Shown one piece after another: positions 18,036 through 26,102 of a stretch of 64,000 nucleotides of DNA. Every line of letters starts with the position of its first letter. Position 1 is the stretch's first letter. The notes below the pieces were generated by a model. It worked only from the letters and a program-made list of their open reading frames with translations. It did not search any database and had not been told where the DNA came from. The stretch spans positions 124,001 to 188,000 of the forward strand of contig NZ_JAFBBD010000004.1 of the NCBI RefSeq assembly GCF_016906995.1, in the 5' to 3' direction. This stretch comes from Spongiibacter marinus (GTDB taxonomy: Bacteria > Pseudomonadota > Gammaproteobacteria > Pseudomonadales > Spongiibacteraceae). The position numbers and the translations under genes were made by a program.

Positions 18036-19421
18036 ACTTACACTGCTCTGGCGAGGCAGGCGCATCACCACTTTGAGGCCCGGCCGATTATCCTCCAGGC
18101 TAATTGTGCCGTCATGCAACTTCACCACCGCATGTACCAAACTCAAGCCCAAACCATTACCGGGGTGGCAGCCGCGGCTGCTTTCTACGCGAAAGAAACG
18201 CTGAAAGACTTTTTCACGATCAGCATCCGGCACACCGATGCCCGTATCTGCGACATACACGCGGTAGCAATCGGGCTCAACCGATAAGCCCACCTGCACC
18301 TCACCACCCTCCGGTGTGTACTTAATGGCGTTATCCACCAGGTTCGCCACCGCTTGAAAGAGTAGGTTTCGGTCCCCGGTGACTTTGCCCACCCTCGCCA
18401 GCGCGGTGTTGAACTGCTGGTCTTTCTCCATGGCCAGCGGTTCATAAAGCTCGATAACGTCAGACACAAGGGTGCACAGGTCGACATCGGCGAAACCGGA
18501 GCGGCGATTACCTGACTCCACCTGAGCAATGCGCAGCAACGCACTGAAGGTGCCGAGCAAGCCGTCCGCTTCCTCTATTAATGCCTCCACCTGCTCGCGA
18601 TTGGCGGGGTCGCTGCAGTCGTCGTGTAAATCGCTGAGCTTATTTCTAAGACGTGTTAGGGGCGTTCTCAAATCGTGGGCAATATTATCGGAAACTTGCC
18701 GGACCCCGGTCATCAACACCTCAATGCGGTCGAGCATCTGGTTGACGTTTTCCGACAGGCGCCGGAAGTCTCCAGTGCTGCCACTGACATCAATGCGCTC
18801 GGAGAAATCGCCGCTCATGATGCGGTGCAGGGTGGTATTGATGTGCTCGATCCGCCGCAAACTCAGCCCAGCGGTGATCGCACCGCCAATCGTCCCGAGG
18901 ATAATGGTCGCGACCATGGAACGCGTTAATGCCCCAGCGACCAGCTTTGTACTGTTAAGCACGTCGGCATAATGACGTGCCACTAACAGGCGCTCGCCAC
19001 TTGGCAGCTCGGTGGACAGCGCAACGAATTCGTTGCCGACCGGGTCCGCCATATTGGTTAAGGACTCAAAGTCGAAACCGATCCAGCCATTGCGGTATTC
19101 CTTGGCGTCGGGCCACTCATTGAGGTTGCCGGCGATTTTGCGTTTCTCGGCGTCGCCGACAAAATAAAAAAACCGAATCAGTCGCGTCGGCCCGCTGTGC
19201 ACCTCGACGAATTCATCAACGGCTTCGCTACCACCCTCTTCATAGGCCTGGCTAAGCGCCTCCAGTTCAAGCTTGACCGAGCGATGTACGTCGCTAAAGA
19301 AATCGTAGGCGATAAAGGCGTAAATCAACGCCAGTACCATAAATACCGCAACGCTCAGCCACGCGACGTAGCTGACCAAAAACCGGAAGGTAAAGCTGGT
19401 AAATATCTTACTCAGAATCAT
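18024..19421 (-). CDS. Sensor histidine kinase, OmpR-partner type
   Basis: A 465-residue membrane kinase: first helix FLVSYVAWLSVAVFMVLALI, a periplasmic sensor of about 120 residues, second helix near AGALTRSMVATIILGTIGG, then HAMP. HisKA has the H-box DNIAHDLRTPLTRLR. The ATPase domain has the N-box AVANLVDNAIKYTP, DTGIGVP and GNGLGLSLVHAVV. The preferred ATG 19421 (MILSKIFTSF) lies inside the last codons of the response-regulator gene, a 14-nt overlap typical of coupled two-component pairs. All catalytic boxes are intact. The signal sensed cannot be inferred; no target gene is adjacent. Confidence 0.92.
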   Translation of the reverse strand: MILSKIFTSFTFRFLVSYVAWLSVAVFMVLALIYAFIAYDFFSDVHRSVKLELEALSQAYEEGGSEAVDEFVEVHSGPTRLIRFFYFVGDAEKRKIAGNLNEWPDAKEYRNGWIGFDFESLTNMADPVGNEFVALSTELPSGERLLVARHYADVLNSTKLVAGALTRSMVATIILGTIGGAITAGLSLRRIEHINTTLHRIMSGDFSERIDVSGSTGDFRRLSENVNQMLDRIEVLMTGVRQVSDNIAHDLRTPLTRLRNKLSDLHDDCSDPANREQVEALIEEADGLLGTFSALLRIAQVESGNRRSGFADVDLCTLVSDVIELYEPLAMEKDQQFNTALARVGKVTGDRNLLFQAVANLVDNAIKYTPEGGEVQVGLSVEPDCYRVYVADTGIGVPDADREKVFQRFFRVESSRGCHPGNGLGLSLVHAVVKLHDGTISLEDNRPGLKVVMRLPRQSSVSKKG

Positions 19422-20085
19422 CCAACATATACCCGGCGCCGCGAACAGTGTTGAGCAATTGACGATCAAAGCCCTTGTCTATTTTCTGCCGCAACCGGCT
19501 GATATGCACGTCGATAACATTGGTTTGGGGGTCAAAGTGATAGTCCCACACATTCTCCAACAGCATGGTGCGGGTCACGACCTGACCGGCGTGGCGCATC
19601 AGGTATTCCAATAGTTTGTACTCGCGAGGCTGCAAGTTGAAGGTTTCGCCGCCACGGGTCACTTTGTGTGCCAACAGGTCCATTTCCAGATCGGCAACCT
19701 TGAGGCGTGTCACCGCAGAACTGGACTCGTGGCGACGCAGTATCACTTCAATGCGCGCTAGCAGTTCGGCGAAGGCGAAGGGTTTAACCAGATAATCGTC
19801 GCCGCCCGCTTTAAGCCCCTTCACCCGGTCATCTACCTCACCCAAGGCGCTCAGGATGAGCGCCGGTGTGGCGTCGTTGGCCGCTCGCAGGGTTTGAATA
19901 ATGGTTAAGCCATCCACATTGGGCAACATACGATCGACAATCAGGGCGTCGTATTCCTCTGTGGTTGCCTTGACCAACCCGGACTTGCCATCGGCCACGT
20001 GCTCAACCTGATAACCACTCTCCCGCAGCCCTTTTACAATATATTCAGCGACACTCAGGTCATCTTCGATCAGTAGTATGCGCAT
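19408..20085 (-). CDS. OmpR/PhoB-family response regulator
   Basis: A 225-residue DNA-binding regulator. The receiver starts MRILLIEDDLSVAEYIVKGL with the acidic pair. The phosphoacceptor Asp is in YDALIVDRMLPNVDG, and the switch Lys is in LVKPFAFAELLARIE. The C-terminal winged helix ends TRTMLLENVWDYHFDPQTNVIDVHISRLRQKID and GAGYML. ATG 20085 is chosen because AAGGGAAG precedes it and gives the family start MRILLIEDD; the frame is open to 20121. Its gene overlaps the kinase gene downstream, so they form one two-component operon. Confidence 0.94.
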   Translation of the reverse strand: MRILLIEDDLSVAEYIVKGLRESGYQVEHVADGKSGLVKATTEEYDALIVDRMLPNVDGLTIIQTLRAANDATPALILSALGEVDDRVKGLKAGGDDYLVKPFAFAELLARIEVILRRHESSSAVTRLKVADLEMDLLAHKVTRGGETFNLQPREYKLLEYLMRHAGQVVTRTMLLENVWDYHFDPQTNVIDVHISRLRQKIDKGFDRQLLNTVRGAGYMLDDSE

Positions 20086-20285
20086 CGCGTACGGCTTCCC
20101 TTGTTCATTATTGTGACTCACTACACAGTTTTTCTTGGCATTCGCTATTGCATCAGCGGTTGCCCACTAAGGGCCTATGGCTAAACCCCTACGGTACATC
20201 TACGGATTATTTCCCGGCGCCCCGCTGGATATTCTAAGTCCATGCTCAACAACGATAATTCCAGCATAGCCGAGGATACAAGCAC

Positions 20286-20759
20286 ATGATCACGATCACT
20301 CAGACCGCAATCATTCCCGCTTCCCTGCAGCGCGTGATCCTGGCCCTCGCCGCCACTCTGCTTTGCACCCTGGCTCACGCCGGTAAAAGCAACAGCTACG
20401 ATGGCGAGCTCACTTTACCCGCCGACCACCGCCCTGGCTATCAACCAACCCTGCGTTTTTGCATCGAAAAAGATGAAATGACAGGGAGCTTTATCGCCCA
20501 TAGCGCCACCGAAGCCCGCTTTAATCGCATCTGGATGAACCAGCACCGCGCTAAAACAGGCAATGCGGCGAAAAAAGAGCTTATCAAACTCGGCGCCAAA
20601 GCACTTTACCGCGCTATTCATAAACGTGCATCCATGAACTTTCTTCCCGATGAAAATGGCCGGGTTCGCGTCGCGAAATCCAGCAAGAACTTCGCCGTCG
20701 ACTACAACCTCCATCTCCGCAGCAGCTCACTGGCCTTCGGTGTCGCCGTAAACTTCTAG
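20286..20759 (+). CDS. Hypothetical exported protein
   Basis: A 157-residue protein of unknown function. A Sec signal peptide is clear (VILALAATLLCTLAHA, cleavage near residue 32) and GAGGAT lies 9 nt before the ATG. The mature part is basic with several short beta-like stretches, and the last residues (LAFGVAVNF) alternate polar and hydrophobic and end in Phe. That ending is common in outer-membrane or periplasmic proteins, but the chain is too short to claim a barrel. It stands alone between the two-component system and a terminator. Confidence 0.6.
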   Translation: MITITQTAIIPASLQRVILALAATLLCTLAHAGKSNSYDGELTLPADHRPGYQPTLRFCIEKDEMTGSFIAHSATEARFNRIWMNQHRAKTGNAAKKELIKLGAKALYRAIHKRASMNFLPDENGRVRVAKSSKNFAVDYNLHLRSSSLAFGVAVNF

Positions 20760-20778
20760 ACCCAAGGGCAATAAACAT

Positions 20779-20815
20779 CGGCCGCCATAGCTCTGCTACA
20801 ATGGCGGCCGTTTTT
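20779..20815 (+). terminator. Rho-independent terminator
   Basis: CGGCCGCCAT (20779-20788) pairs perfectly with ATGGCGGCCG (20801-20810) around a 12-nt loop and is followed by TTTTT (20811-20815). It closes the exported-protein gene, 20 bp downstream of its stop, and lies just before the RDD gene. Confidence 0.88.
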
Positions 20816-20831
20816 ATTTGGGTAGAAAAAA

Positions 20832-21311
20832 ATGACTCAACAGGCTTTTCCCGTGGCCGGCGTTTGGCCTCGCCTCGCCGCCGCTGTTTATGACGGCTTC
20901 CTGATGTTTGCCGTGTTATTTGTCGCCTCGCTACTACCGGCACTTCTGCTTAATGCCGAGCAGCTGGGCAACTCACCGGCAACCGATAGCGTGGTGCACG
21001 AACTCAATGCCCCATTGCAAGGCTGGGCCTACAGCGCCTATCTGTTAGTACTTATTGTTGCCTTTTACGGCTGGTTCTGGAGAAAAAGCGGGCAAACCCT
21101 GGGCATGCAGGCCTGGCGCCTAAAACTGGAGTCAACTTCTGGCGAGCAGGTCACATGGCAGCAAGTGATGATTCGGCTACCTGTGGCAGCGCTGGCTTTT
21201 TTCCTTTTTGGGGCCGGATACTGGTGGGCGTGGCTGGATAAGCAGGGAAGAAGTTGGCAGGACATGGCTTCATCTAGCCGCGTGGTACAACTTCCCAAGC
21301 ATAAGAAATAG
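20832..21311 (+). CDS. RDD-family membrane protein
   Basis: A 159-residue inner-membrane protein. RLAAAVYDGFLMFAVLF carries the Arg and Asp of the RDD motif in the first helix, a second helix is at AYSAYLLVLIVAFYGWF, and the conserved GQTLGMQAWRLKLE follows. The family is broad; some members relate to ion or osmotic transport, most are unassigned. It is convergent with lptG (9 bp between stops). The start follows the hairpin at 20779 by 16 bp, so its own promoter would have to lie in or before that terminator, or the gene is expressed by read-through. Confidence 0.82.
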   Translation: MTQQAFPVAGVWPRLAAAVYDGFLMFAVLFVASLLPALLLNAEQLGNSPATDSVVHELNAPLQGWAYSAYLLVLIVAFYGWFWRKSGQTLGMQAWRLKLESTSGEQVTWQQVMIRLPVAALAFFLFGAGYWWAWLDKQGRSWQDMASSSRVVQLPKHKK

Positions 21312-21320
21312 AGGCGCTAA

Positions 21321-22382
21321 TTACGTGCGCTTCATCATCAGCAAGCCACCGACCGCAAAGCAGATGATGATCGGACACACACTGGCATAGATGGGGTCGA
21401 AGCCATACACCAGGCTCGATGGCCCCAGAATATCCTGCAGGGTGCGGAACACGATACCGACCATCACTCCCACGAAGATACGAAAACCCATTGTCACATC
21501 GCGCAACGGGCCAAAGATAAACGAGATCGCCACGAACACCATACCCAGTATGGTTACCGGCTGCAGCAGCTTATTCCAAAACGCCAGCTCGTAGTCGCCC
21601 GCATTCAGCCCCTGCTTATTCAGGTAACTGGCATAACGCCACAGCCCGCTGATGGAGAGGTCTTCAGGATCCAACACAAGAACATTGAGCAGCTCCGGTG
21701 ACAGATCAGACTCCCAGTCTCGCTGCGGGAAAAACTGCTGCTCAGCACGCTGTTCACTGAAATCAACTTGCCGGACATCCTCAAGCATCCAGCTGCCACC
21801 GAGGTAATTGGCCCGTTCAGCGTAGGTACTTTGCACCAGCCGTTGCTGATCATCAAAGCGATAGATGCTCACTCCGTACAACACGCCGTTGGGCTGCACC
21901 GCATTGAAATGCATAAAGGCGTCGCTTTCGCGGTGCCACATTCCGTGCCGCGAGTGACTACTGGTCGACTTCTGCAGCGCAATCGCGCGCTGACTTTCCG
22001 CGATTTGCTGGGCTGCTGGCGCAACGTATTCGGCGACGAACAAGCCAATCAAGGTGATAAATAGCGTCGGCCGCACCACCGCCATCACCAACTTGGCGGT
22101 TGACACGCCCGCCGCTCGCATTACCACCAGCTCGCTGCTGCTCGCCAAGCTACCCAGCCCCGCCAAACAGCCCACCAGCGCCGCAAAAGGCAGGTACTTA
22201 TAGAGACTGCCCGGAGCCACCAAGCCGACATACTGGAGTACAGAGACAAAGGTATAGTCGCCCCGTATCTCTTTCAGCTCGTCGATCAGACTGGAGAGTA
22301 TGTCGATACCGACGATGACCAACAAAACCAGCAAGATAGCCGCGGCAACTGTGCGCCCGATGTAGCGATTTAATTTATGCAT
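21321..22382 (-). CDS. lptG: LptG, permease subunit of the lipopolysaccharide export ABC transporter
   Basis: Together with LptF and the ATPase LptB, LptG extracts LPS from the inner membrane and passes it to LptC/A. The 353-residue protein shows the LptF/G plan: an N-terminal helix pair (YIGRTVAAAILLVLLVIVGID), a third and fourth helix, a periplasmic beta-jellyroll (about 130-260) and two C-terminal helices (PVTILGMVFVAISFIF). ATG 22382 (MHKLNRYIGRT) lies 5 nt past the lptF stop and matches family starts; the open frame to 22418 overlaps lptF and is not favoured. Confidence 0.93.
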   Translation of the reverse strand: MHKLNRYIGRTVAAAILLVLLVIVGIDILSSLIDELKEIRGDYTFVSVLQYVGLVAPGSLYKYLPFAALVGCLAGLGSLASSSELVVMRAAGVSTAKLVMAVVRPTLFITLIGLFVAEYVAPAAQQIAESQRAIALQKSTSSHSRHGMWHRESDAFMHFNAVQPNGVLYGVSIYRFDDQQRLVQSTYAERANYLGGSWMLEDVRQVDFSEQRAEQQFFPQRDWESDLSPELLNVLVLDPEDLSISGLWRYASYLNKQGLNAGDYELAFWNKLLQPVTILGMVFVAISFIFGPLRDVTMGFRIFVGVMVGIVFRTLQDILGPSSLVYGFDPIYASVCPIIICFAVGGLLMMKRT

Positions 22383-22387
22383 GACAC

Positions 22388-23506
22388 TCAACCACGGCTT
22401 CGCCTCCAGGTCAGCCACCAGTGCCGCAACACGCTATCCCAGTAAAGCAGGATAAGCCCCAGCGTGAGAAAGATGAGGTGAATGACCCACATTCCCGGCA
22501 GCACTGGCCAATTGCCCTTGGCAATGGCATCGCGCACGGCATTGAGCGCCACCAGATAAAACATGTAGAGCATAAACGCCGGAAACATTTTGCCGTAGCG
22601 CCCGCGACGATGATCCGTTTTACTCAGCGATACCGCGATCAATGCCGCGATGGGCACCAACACGCTCAGAGAGATCCGCCACTGAACCGCTGCGATATCC
22701 TCAAGGGCATCACTGCGCCATAACTCTCGCGTTGATTTTCCATCGATCTCTTGGCGATAGGTTTTTACTTCCGGGTCGCGCATTAGCTGGCTAAGGCGTT
22801 CAAAGCGGGTAAATTGATAATCGGACTGCCCAGGCTCGCCAACATACCGCACCCCTTTGTCCAACACCAAATGGCGCTCGCCAGTGGCTGCATCCACTTC
22901 AAATCGACCGCTCTCGGCGGTGACCAGTGACACCAAGGGGCGCTCGCCCCCACCGCTTTGCTGAGGCTCGGCCTGAGCCATAAACACAGAGCGCATCGTC
23001 TGGGAATCGCGATCAGTTTTTTCGATATAGGTGACCCTGCCACTGCCCTTATCAATTCGAAAGCGCCCTTCAACGGCCGCCTTCACACCGATTTCTGCGC
23101 GACTCTCCGCCAGCTTCGCTGCATAGGCCTGTATACCTGCGGGGCTAACCACCATGCTGATATAGGCCACGATGGCAGCAATGATAAAGGCGGGAATTTG
23201 GGTGTAGAGCAGCAATCGACGACGGCTCATGCCGCAGGCACTCATTACCGTCATTTCGCTATCGACATAGAGGCGACCGTAGGTCAGCAAAATACTGATG
23301 AACAGCCCCAGCGGCAGCACCACCTCCAAAAAACCGGGAAGGCGGTACAACATAATAAGAAACAGGACATCGGGCGAGAAATCGCCCGACGCCACCTGTG
23401 CAAGGTACTTTACAAACCGCCCGCTCATAATGATTGCCAGCAGCGTTAAAGTAACCGCAAATACAGATTTAAAAATTTCACTCGCGAGGTAACGAAAAAG
23501 AATCAC
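22388..23506 (-). CDS. lptF: LptF, permease subunit of the lipopolysaccharide export ABC transporter
   Basis: Partner of LptG in the LptB2FG complex. The 372-residue protein starts MILFRYLASEIFKS from GTG 23506, matching the E. coli MIIIRYLVRETLKS, with AGAGGG about 11 nt upstream; a TTG three codons earlier is possible. Topology is the same as LptG: paired N-terminal helices, a periplasmic domain (about 130-270) and two C-terminal helices. Divergent from pepA, an arrangement shared with Pseudomonas and E. coli. The shared intergenic region is about 180 bp. Confidence 0.93.
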   Translation of the reverse strand: MILFRYLASEIFKSVFAVTLTLLAIIMSGRFVKYLAQVASGDFSPDVLFLIMLYRLPGFLEVVLPLGLFISILLTYGRLYVDSEMTVMSACGMSRRRLLLYTQIPAFIIAAIVAYISMVVSPAGIQAYAAKLAESRAEIGVKAAVEGRFRIDKGSGRVTYIEKTDRDSQTMRSVFMAQAEPQQSGGGERPLVSLVTAESGRFEVDAATGERHLVLDKGVRYVGEPGQSDYQFTRFERLSQLMRDPEVKTYRQEIDGKSTRELWRSDALEDIAAVQWRISLSVLVPIAALIAVSLSKTDHRRGRYGKMFPAFMLYMFYLVALNAVRDAIAKGNWPVLPGMWVIHLIFLTLGLILLYWDSVLRHWWLTWRRSRG

Positions 23507-23682
23507 AGCTACCAAGTCCCTCTGCTGGCAAATGGTTTCACGCGCAGATAATACCCTTTACACTAGCGCCATAACACGCTGCCCGTCCCGGTTTTGGACG
23601 CAGCAAGCACCGATATAAAAATCTGGCCCGCATTATCGCTTATCGCGGCGCCCTCTGCGAATGTTTGTCTGAGAGAGAATCA

Positions 23683-25161
23683 ATGCAAATCAGCCTAAAG
23701 CCCTGCAAAGACCCGAAAACCATCGCCACTGACTGCCTTGTCGTCTTCAGCAATGGCCAGTTAAGCGGCGCCCTCACCGCTATTAACGAGGCGAGCGATG
23801 GCGCAATCGACGCGCTGCTGAAACGCGGCGATTTTAAAGGCAAGGTCGCAGAAACACTTTATATCCCCTATTTACCCGGTATTCGCGCCAAACGGCTGCT
23901 GCTGGTCGGCACTGGTGACAGCGAGACCGTCAGCGACGCCGACGCCGACAAACTCCTGCAAAGCGGTATTGCTGTATTGAACAAGCAGCAGAGCAAAGAC
24001 TGCTGTCTTCTGTTTGGCGATCTGCGCGTCGACGGGCGCAAAGCCAGTTGGCTGCTGCAGCGCAGTGCCCAGCTGCTGGAAGTGTCCCGCTACCGTTACA
24101 GCGAAACCTTGAGCAAGGCAAAACCGGGCAGCGCATTGCGGCGCGCCGTGTTGCAAGGCAGCAACAGCGACAGCAACCGTAAGCTCGTCGAATATGGTCA
24201 ACAAACGGCAGAAGGCATTAACGTCACTCGTCGCCTCGGTGATTTGCCCGGCAATATATGCACGCCGGATTTTCTCGCGAAAGAATCGCGCAAACTCGCT
24301 CGACAGTTCGAGAAAGTAAAAGTCAGCGTGCTCGATGAGAAAAAAATGCAGCAGCTCGGTATGGGCGCCCTGCTCTCGGTTAGCGCCGGCAGCGACCAGC
24401 CCGCGCGCTTGATTGCCATTGAATATCAAGGCGCGGCGAAGAGTCAGCGCCCGCACGTACTGGTGGGTAAAGGGGTCACTTTTGACACGGGCGGCATCAG
24501 CCTTAAGCCCGGCGCCAAGATGGATGAAATGAAATACGATATGTGCGGCGCCGCCAGTGTGGTGGGCACACTTCGCGCCGTTGCCGGAGCAGAGTTAAAG
24601 GTCAACGTGGTCGGCATTATCGCGGCGGCCGAAAATATGCCCAGCGGCCGAGCAACCAAGCCCGGTGATATCGTCACCAGTATGTCGGGGCAAACCATCG
24701 AAATACTCAATACCGACGCCGAAGGCCGATTGGTGCTCTGTGACGCTCTCACCTACGCAAGCAAGTATAAACCCGCGTCAGTCATCGATATCGCAACGCT
24801 GACAGGCGCCTGTGTTGTTGCCCTGGGTAAACACGCTATCGGCCTATACAGTAATCAAGACGACTTTGCTGCAGAGCTGCAAAACTGTGGTAACGAGGCA
24901 CGCGACCGCGCCTGGCCTATGCCCTTGTGGGATGACTACCAGCCGCAACTGGACAGTAACTTTGCCGACATGGCAAATATCGGCGGCCCCGAGGCCGGCA
25001 GCGTTACCGCCGCGTGCTTCCTGTCGCGCTTTTGTAAAGACTATCGCTGGGCACATTTGGATATCGCGGGCGCCGCTTGGCTGTCCGGTGCCAACAAAGG
25101 CGCTACTGGTCGCCCGGTAGGTCTGCTCTTCAACTACCTGCAAAGCAAGGCAAAGGACTAG
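23683..25161 (+). CDS. pepA: PepA, cytosol leucyl aminopeptidase (M17)
   Basis: A hexameric two-metal aminopeptidase that removes N-terminal residues; in E. coli PepA also binds DNA. The 492-residue protein has GKGVTFDTGGISLKP (metal-binding Lys and Asp) and the M17 signature NTDAEGRL, and SGAN followed by TGRPVGLL at the C-terminus. ATG 23683 is preceded by GAGAGAGA; the frame extends upstream through a TTG at 23665. Its stop is immediately followed by the holC GTG, so the two are coupled. Confidence 0.95.
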   Translation: MQISLKPCKDPKTIATDCLVVFSNGQLSGALTAINEASDGAIDALLKRGDFKGKVAETLYIPYLPGIRAKRLLLVGTGDSETVSDADADKLLQSGIAVLNKQQSKDCCLLFGDLRVDGRKASWLLQRSAQLLEVSRYRYSETLSKAKPGSALRRAVLQGSNSDSNRKLVEYGQQTAEGINVTRRLGDLPGNICTPDFLAKESRKLARQFEKVKVSVLDEKKMQQLGMGALLSVSAGSDQPARLIAIEYQGAAKSQRPHVLVGKGVTFDTGGISLKPGAKMDEMKYDMCGAASVVGTLRAVAGAELKVNVVGIIAAAENMPSGRATKPGDIVTSMSGQTIEILNTDAEGRLVLCDALTYASKYKPASVIDIATLTGACVVALGKHAIGLYSNQDDFAAELQNCGNEARDRAWPMPLWDDYQPQLDSNFADMANIGGPEAGSVTAACFLSRFCKDYRWAHLDIAGAAWLSGANKGATGRPVGLLFNYLQSKAKD

Positions 25162-25593
25162 GTGACACGCGTCGATTTTTACATTATCGGCAGTACCTCG
25201 GCCGATGCGGCAATGGATTTCAGCTGCCGGCTGGCCGAGAAAGCGTGGCGCGGTGGTCATCAAATATTGATGCACTGCGCCGATGCCCAGCAAGCCGCCG
25301 AACTCGACGACCGTCTTTGGCAGTTTAAGCCAGAGAGTTTTCTCCCCCATGAGCTGGGTGCAGCGGGTGGCGCTGACATAGCGATCTGCCACGCAGGCGA
25401 CCACACCGCCATGGGCGATCATTGCGACCTGCTGATCAATCTCGCCCATGATGTGCCCGAGCCATTCAGCCGCTTTACACGGCTGGCAGAAATTGTCGAT
25501 CAACGCGAGCAGTCGCTGGCGGCATCGCGGCAGCGCTACAGCTTTTACAAGCGTCGCGGCTACCCGCTGCACAATCACAACGTCGGCCAATAA
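25162..25593 (+). CDS. holC: HolC, DNA polymerase III chi subunit
   Basis: Chi links the clamp loader to SSB at replication forks. The 143-residue protein fits the family length (about 142-147). It starts TRVDFYIIGS, contains LMHCADAQQAAELDDRLW with the FKPESFLPHEL segment, and has LLINLAHDVPEPFSRFTRLAEIVD. The start is GTG directly after the pepA TAG, so translation is coupled. The order pepA-holC-small acidic ORF-valS is the same as in Pseudomonas. Confidence 0.92.
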   Translation: MTRVDFYIIGSTSADAAMDFSCRLAEKAWRGGHQILMHCADAQQAAELDDRLWQFKPESFLPHELGAAGGADIAICHAGDHTAMGDHCDLLINLAHDVPEPFSRFTRLAEIVDQREQSLAASRQRYSFYKRRGYPLHNHNVGQ

Positions 25594-25604
25594 GGGGGAC
25601 TGCA

Positions 25605-25940
25605 ATGAGCCAAACCAACGACGAACAACTTCCCCTGTTAGACGAACTGCAATCATTAAAAACCGTTCTCAGTGACACCGGCGACGACATCCCGGTGCTG
25701 AACGACATTATCCACACGCCCGATACCGAGCCCGCCGAGCCTTCAGATAGCGCAGAACAAACAGCCAGTAACAGCAGTGACTGGCTGGCCGGCGGTGACG
25801 ACGACCACAGCAGGGAGATTTTTTTACAAGAATTGATCGACGATATGCTGCCCGACATAGAAGCGGAACTTCGCAGGCGTCTGCTTAAGCTCGACGGCGA
25901 CGTACTCGAGCGCTGGTATCAACAAAGCCGTCAGCGCTAA
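25605..25940 (+). CDS. Small acidic hypothetical protein between holC and valS
   Basis: A 111-residue very acidic protein. The first 75 residues look disordered (Asp, Ser, Glu, Pro-rich). The C-terminal part, REIFLQELIDDMLPDIEAELRRRLLKL, is an amphipathic helix followed by VLERWYQQ. AGGGGG lies upstream of the ATG. A gene with the same position and character occurs in Pseudomonas. The C-terminal helix is loosely like the PopZ-type C-terminal domain, but I would not assign it. A link to replication or to holC is inferred only from the neighbourhood. Confidence 0.65.
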   Translation: MSQTNDEQLPLLDELQSLKTVLSDTGDDIPVLNDIIHTPDTEPAEPSDSAEQTASNSSDWLAGGDDDHSREIFLQELIDDMLPDIEAELRRRLLKLDGDVLERWYQQSRQR

Positions 25941-26006
25941 GGCAGCGCGCCAGAGCACCGGCGCTCGCCCCCGGCGTAAAACCTCTCCAAACAATCCTCT
26001 CGCGCT

Positions 26007-26036
26007 TTGGCCCAGAGGACCAAAACTCAGTATACT
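26007..26036 (+). promoter_or_regulatory. Candidate sigma-70 promoter for valS
   Basis: TTGGCC (26007-26012) and TATACT (26031-26036) are spaced by 18 nt in the 162 bp gap before valS. The -10 is good and the -35 moderate. No T-box or other leader structure was seen. Confidence 0.4.
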
Positions 26037-26102
26037 TATCGCCTTTTTGCGTTAGCGCCTTCCCGCGCTCTGCGCCCAACAGTTATCGCCGAACGGAAAC
26101 CC

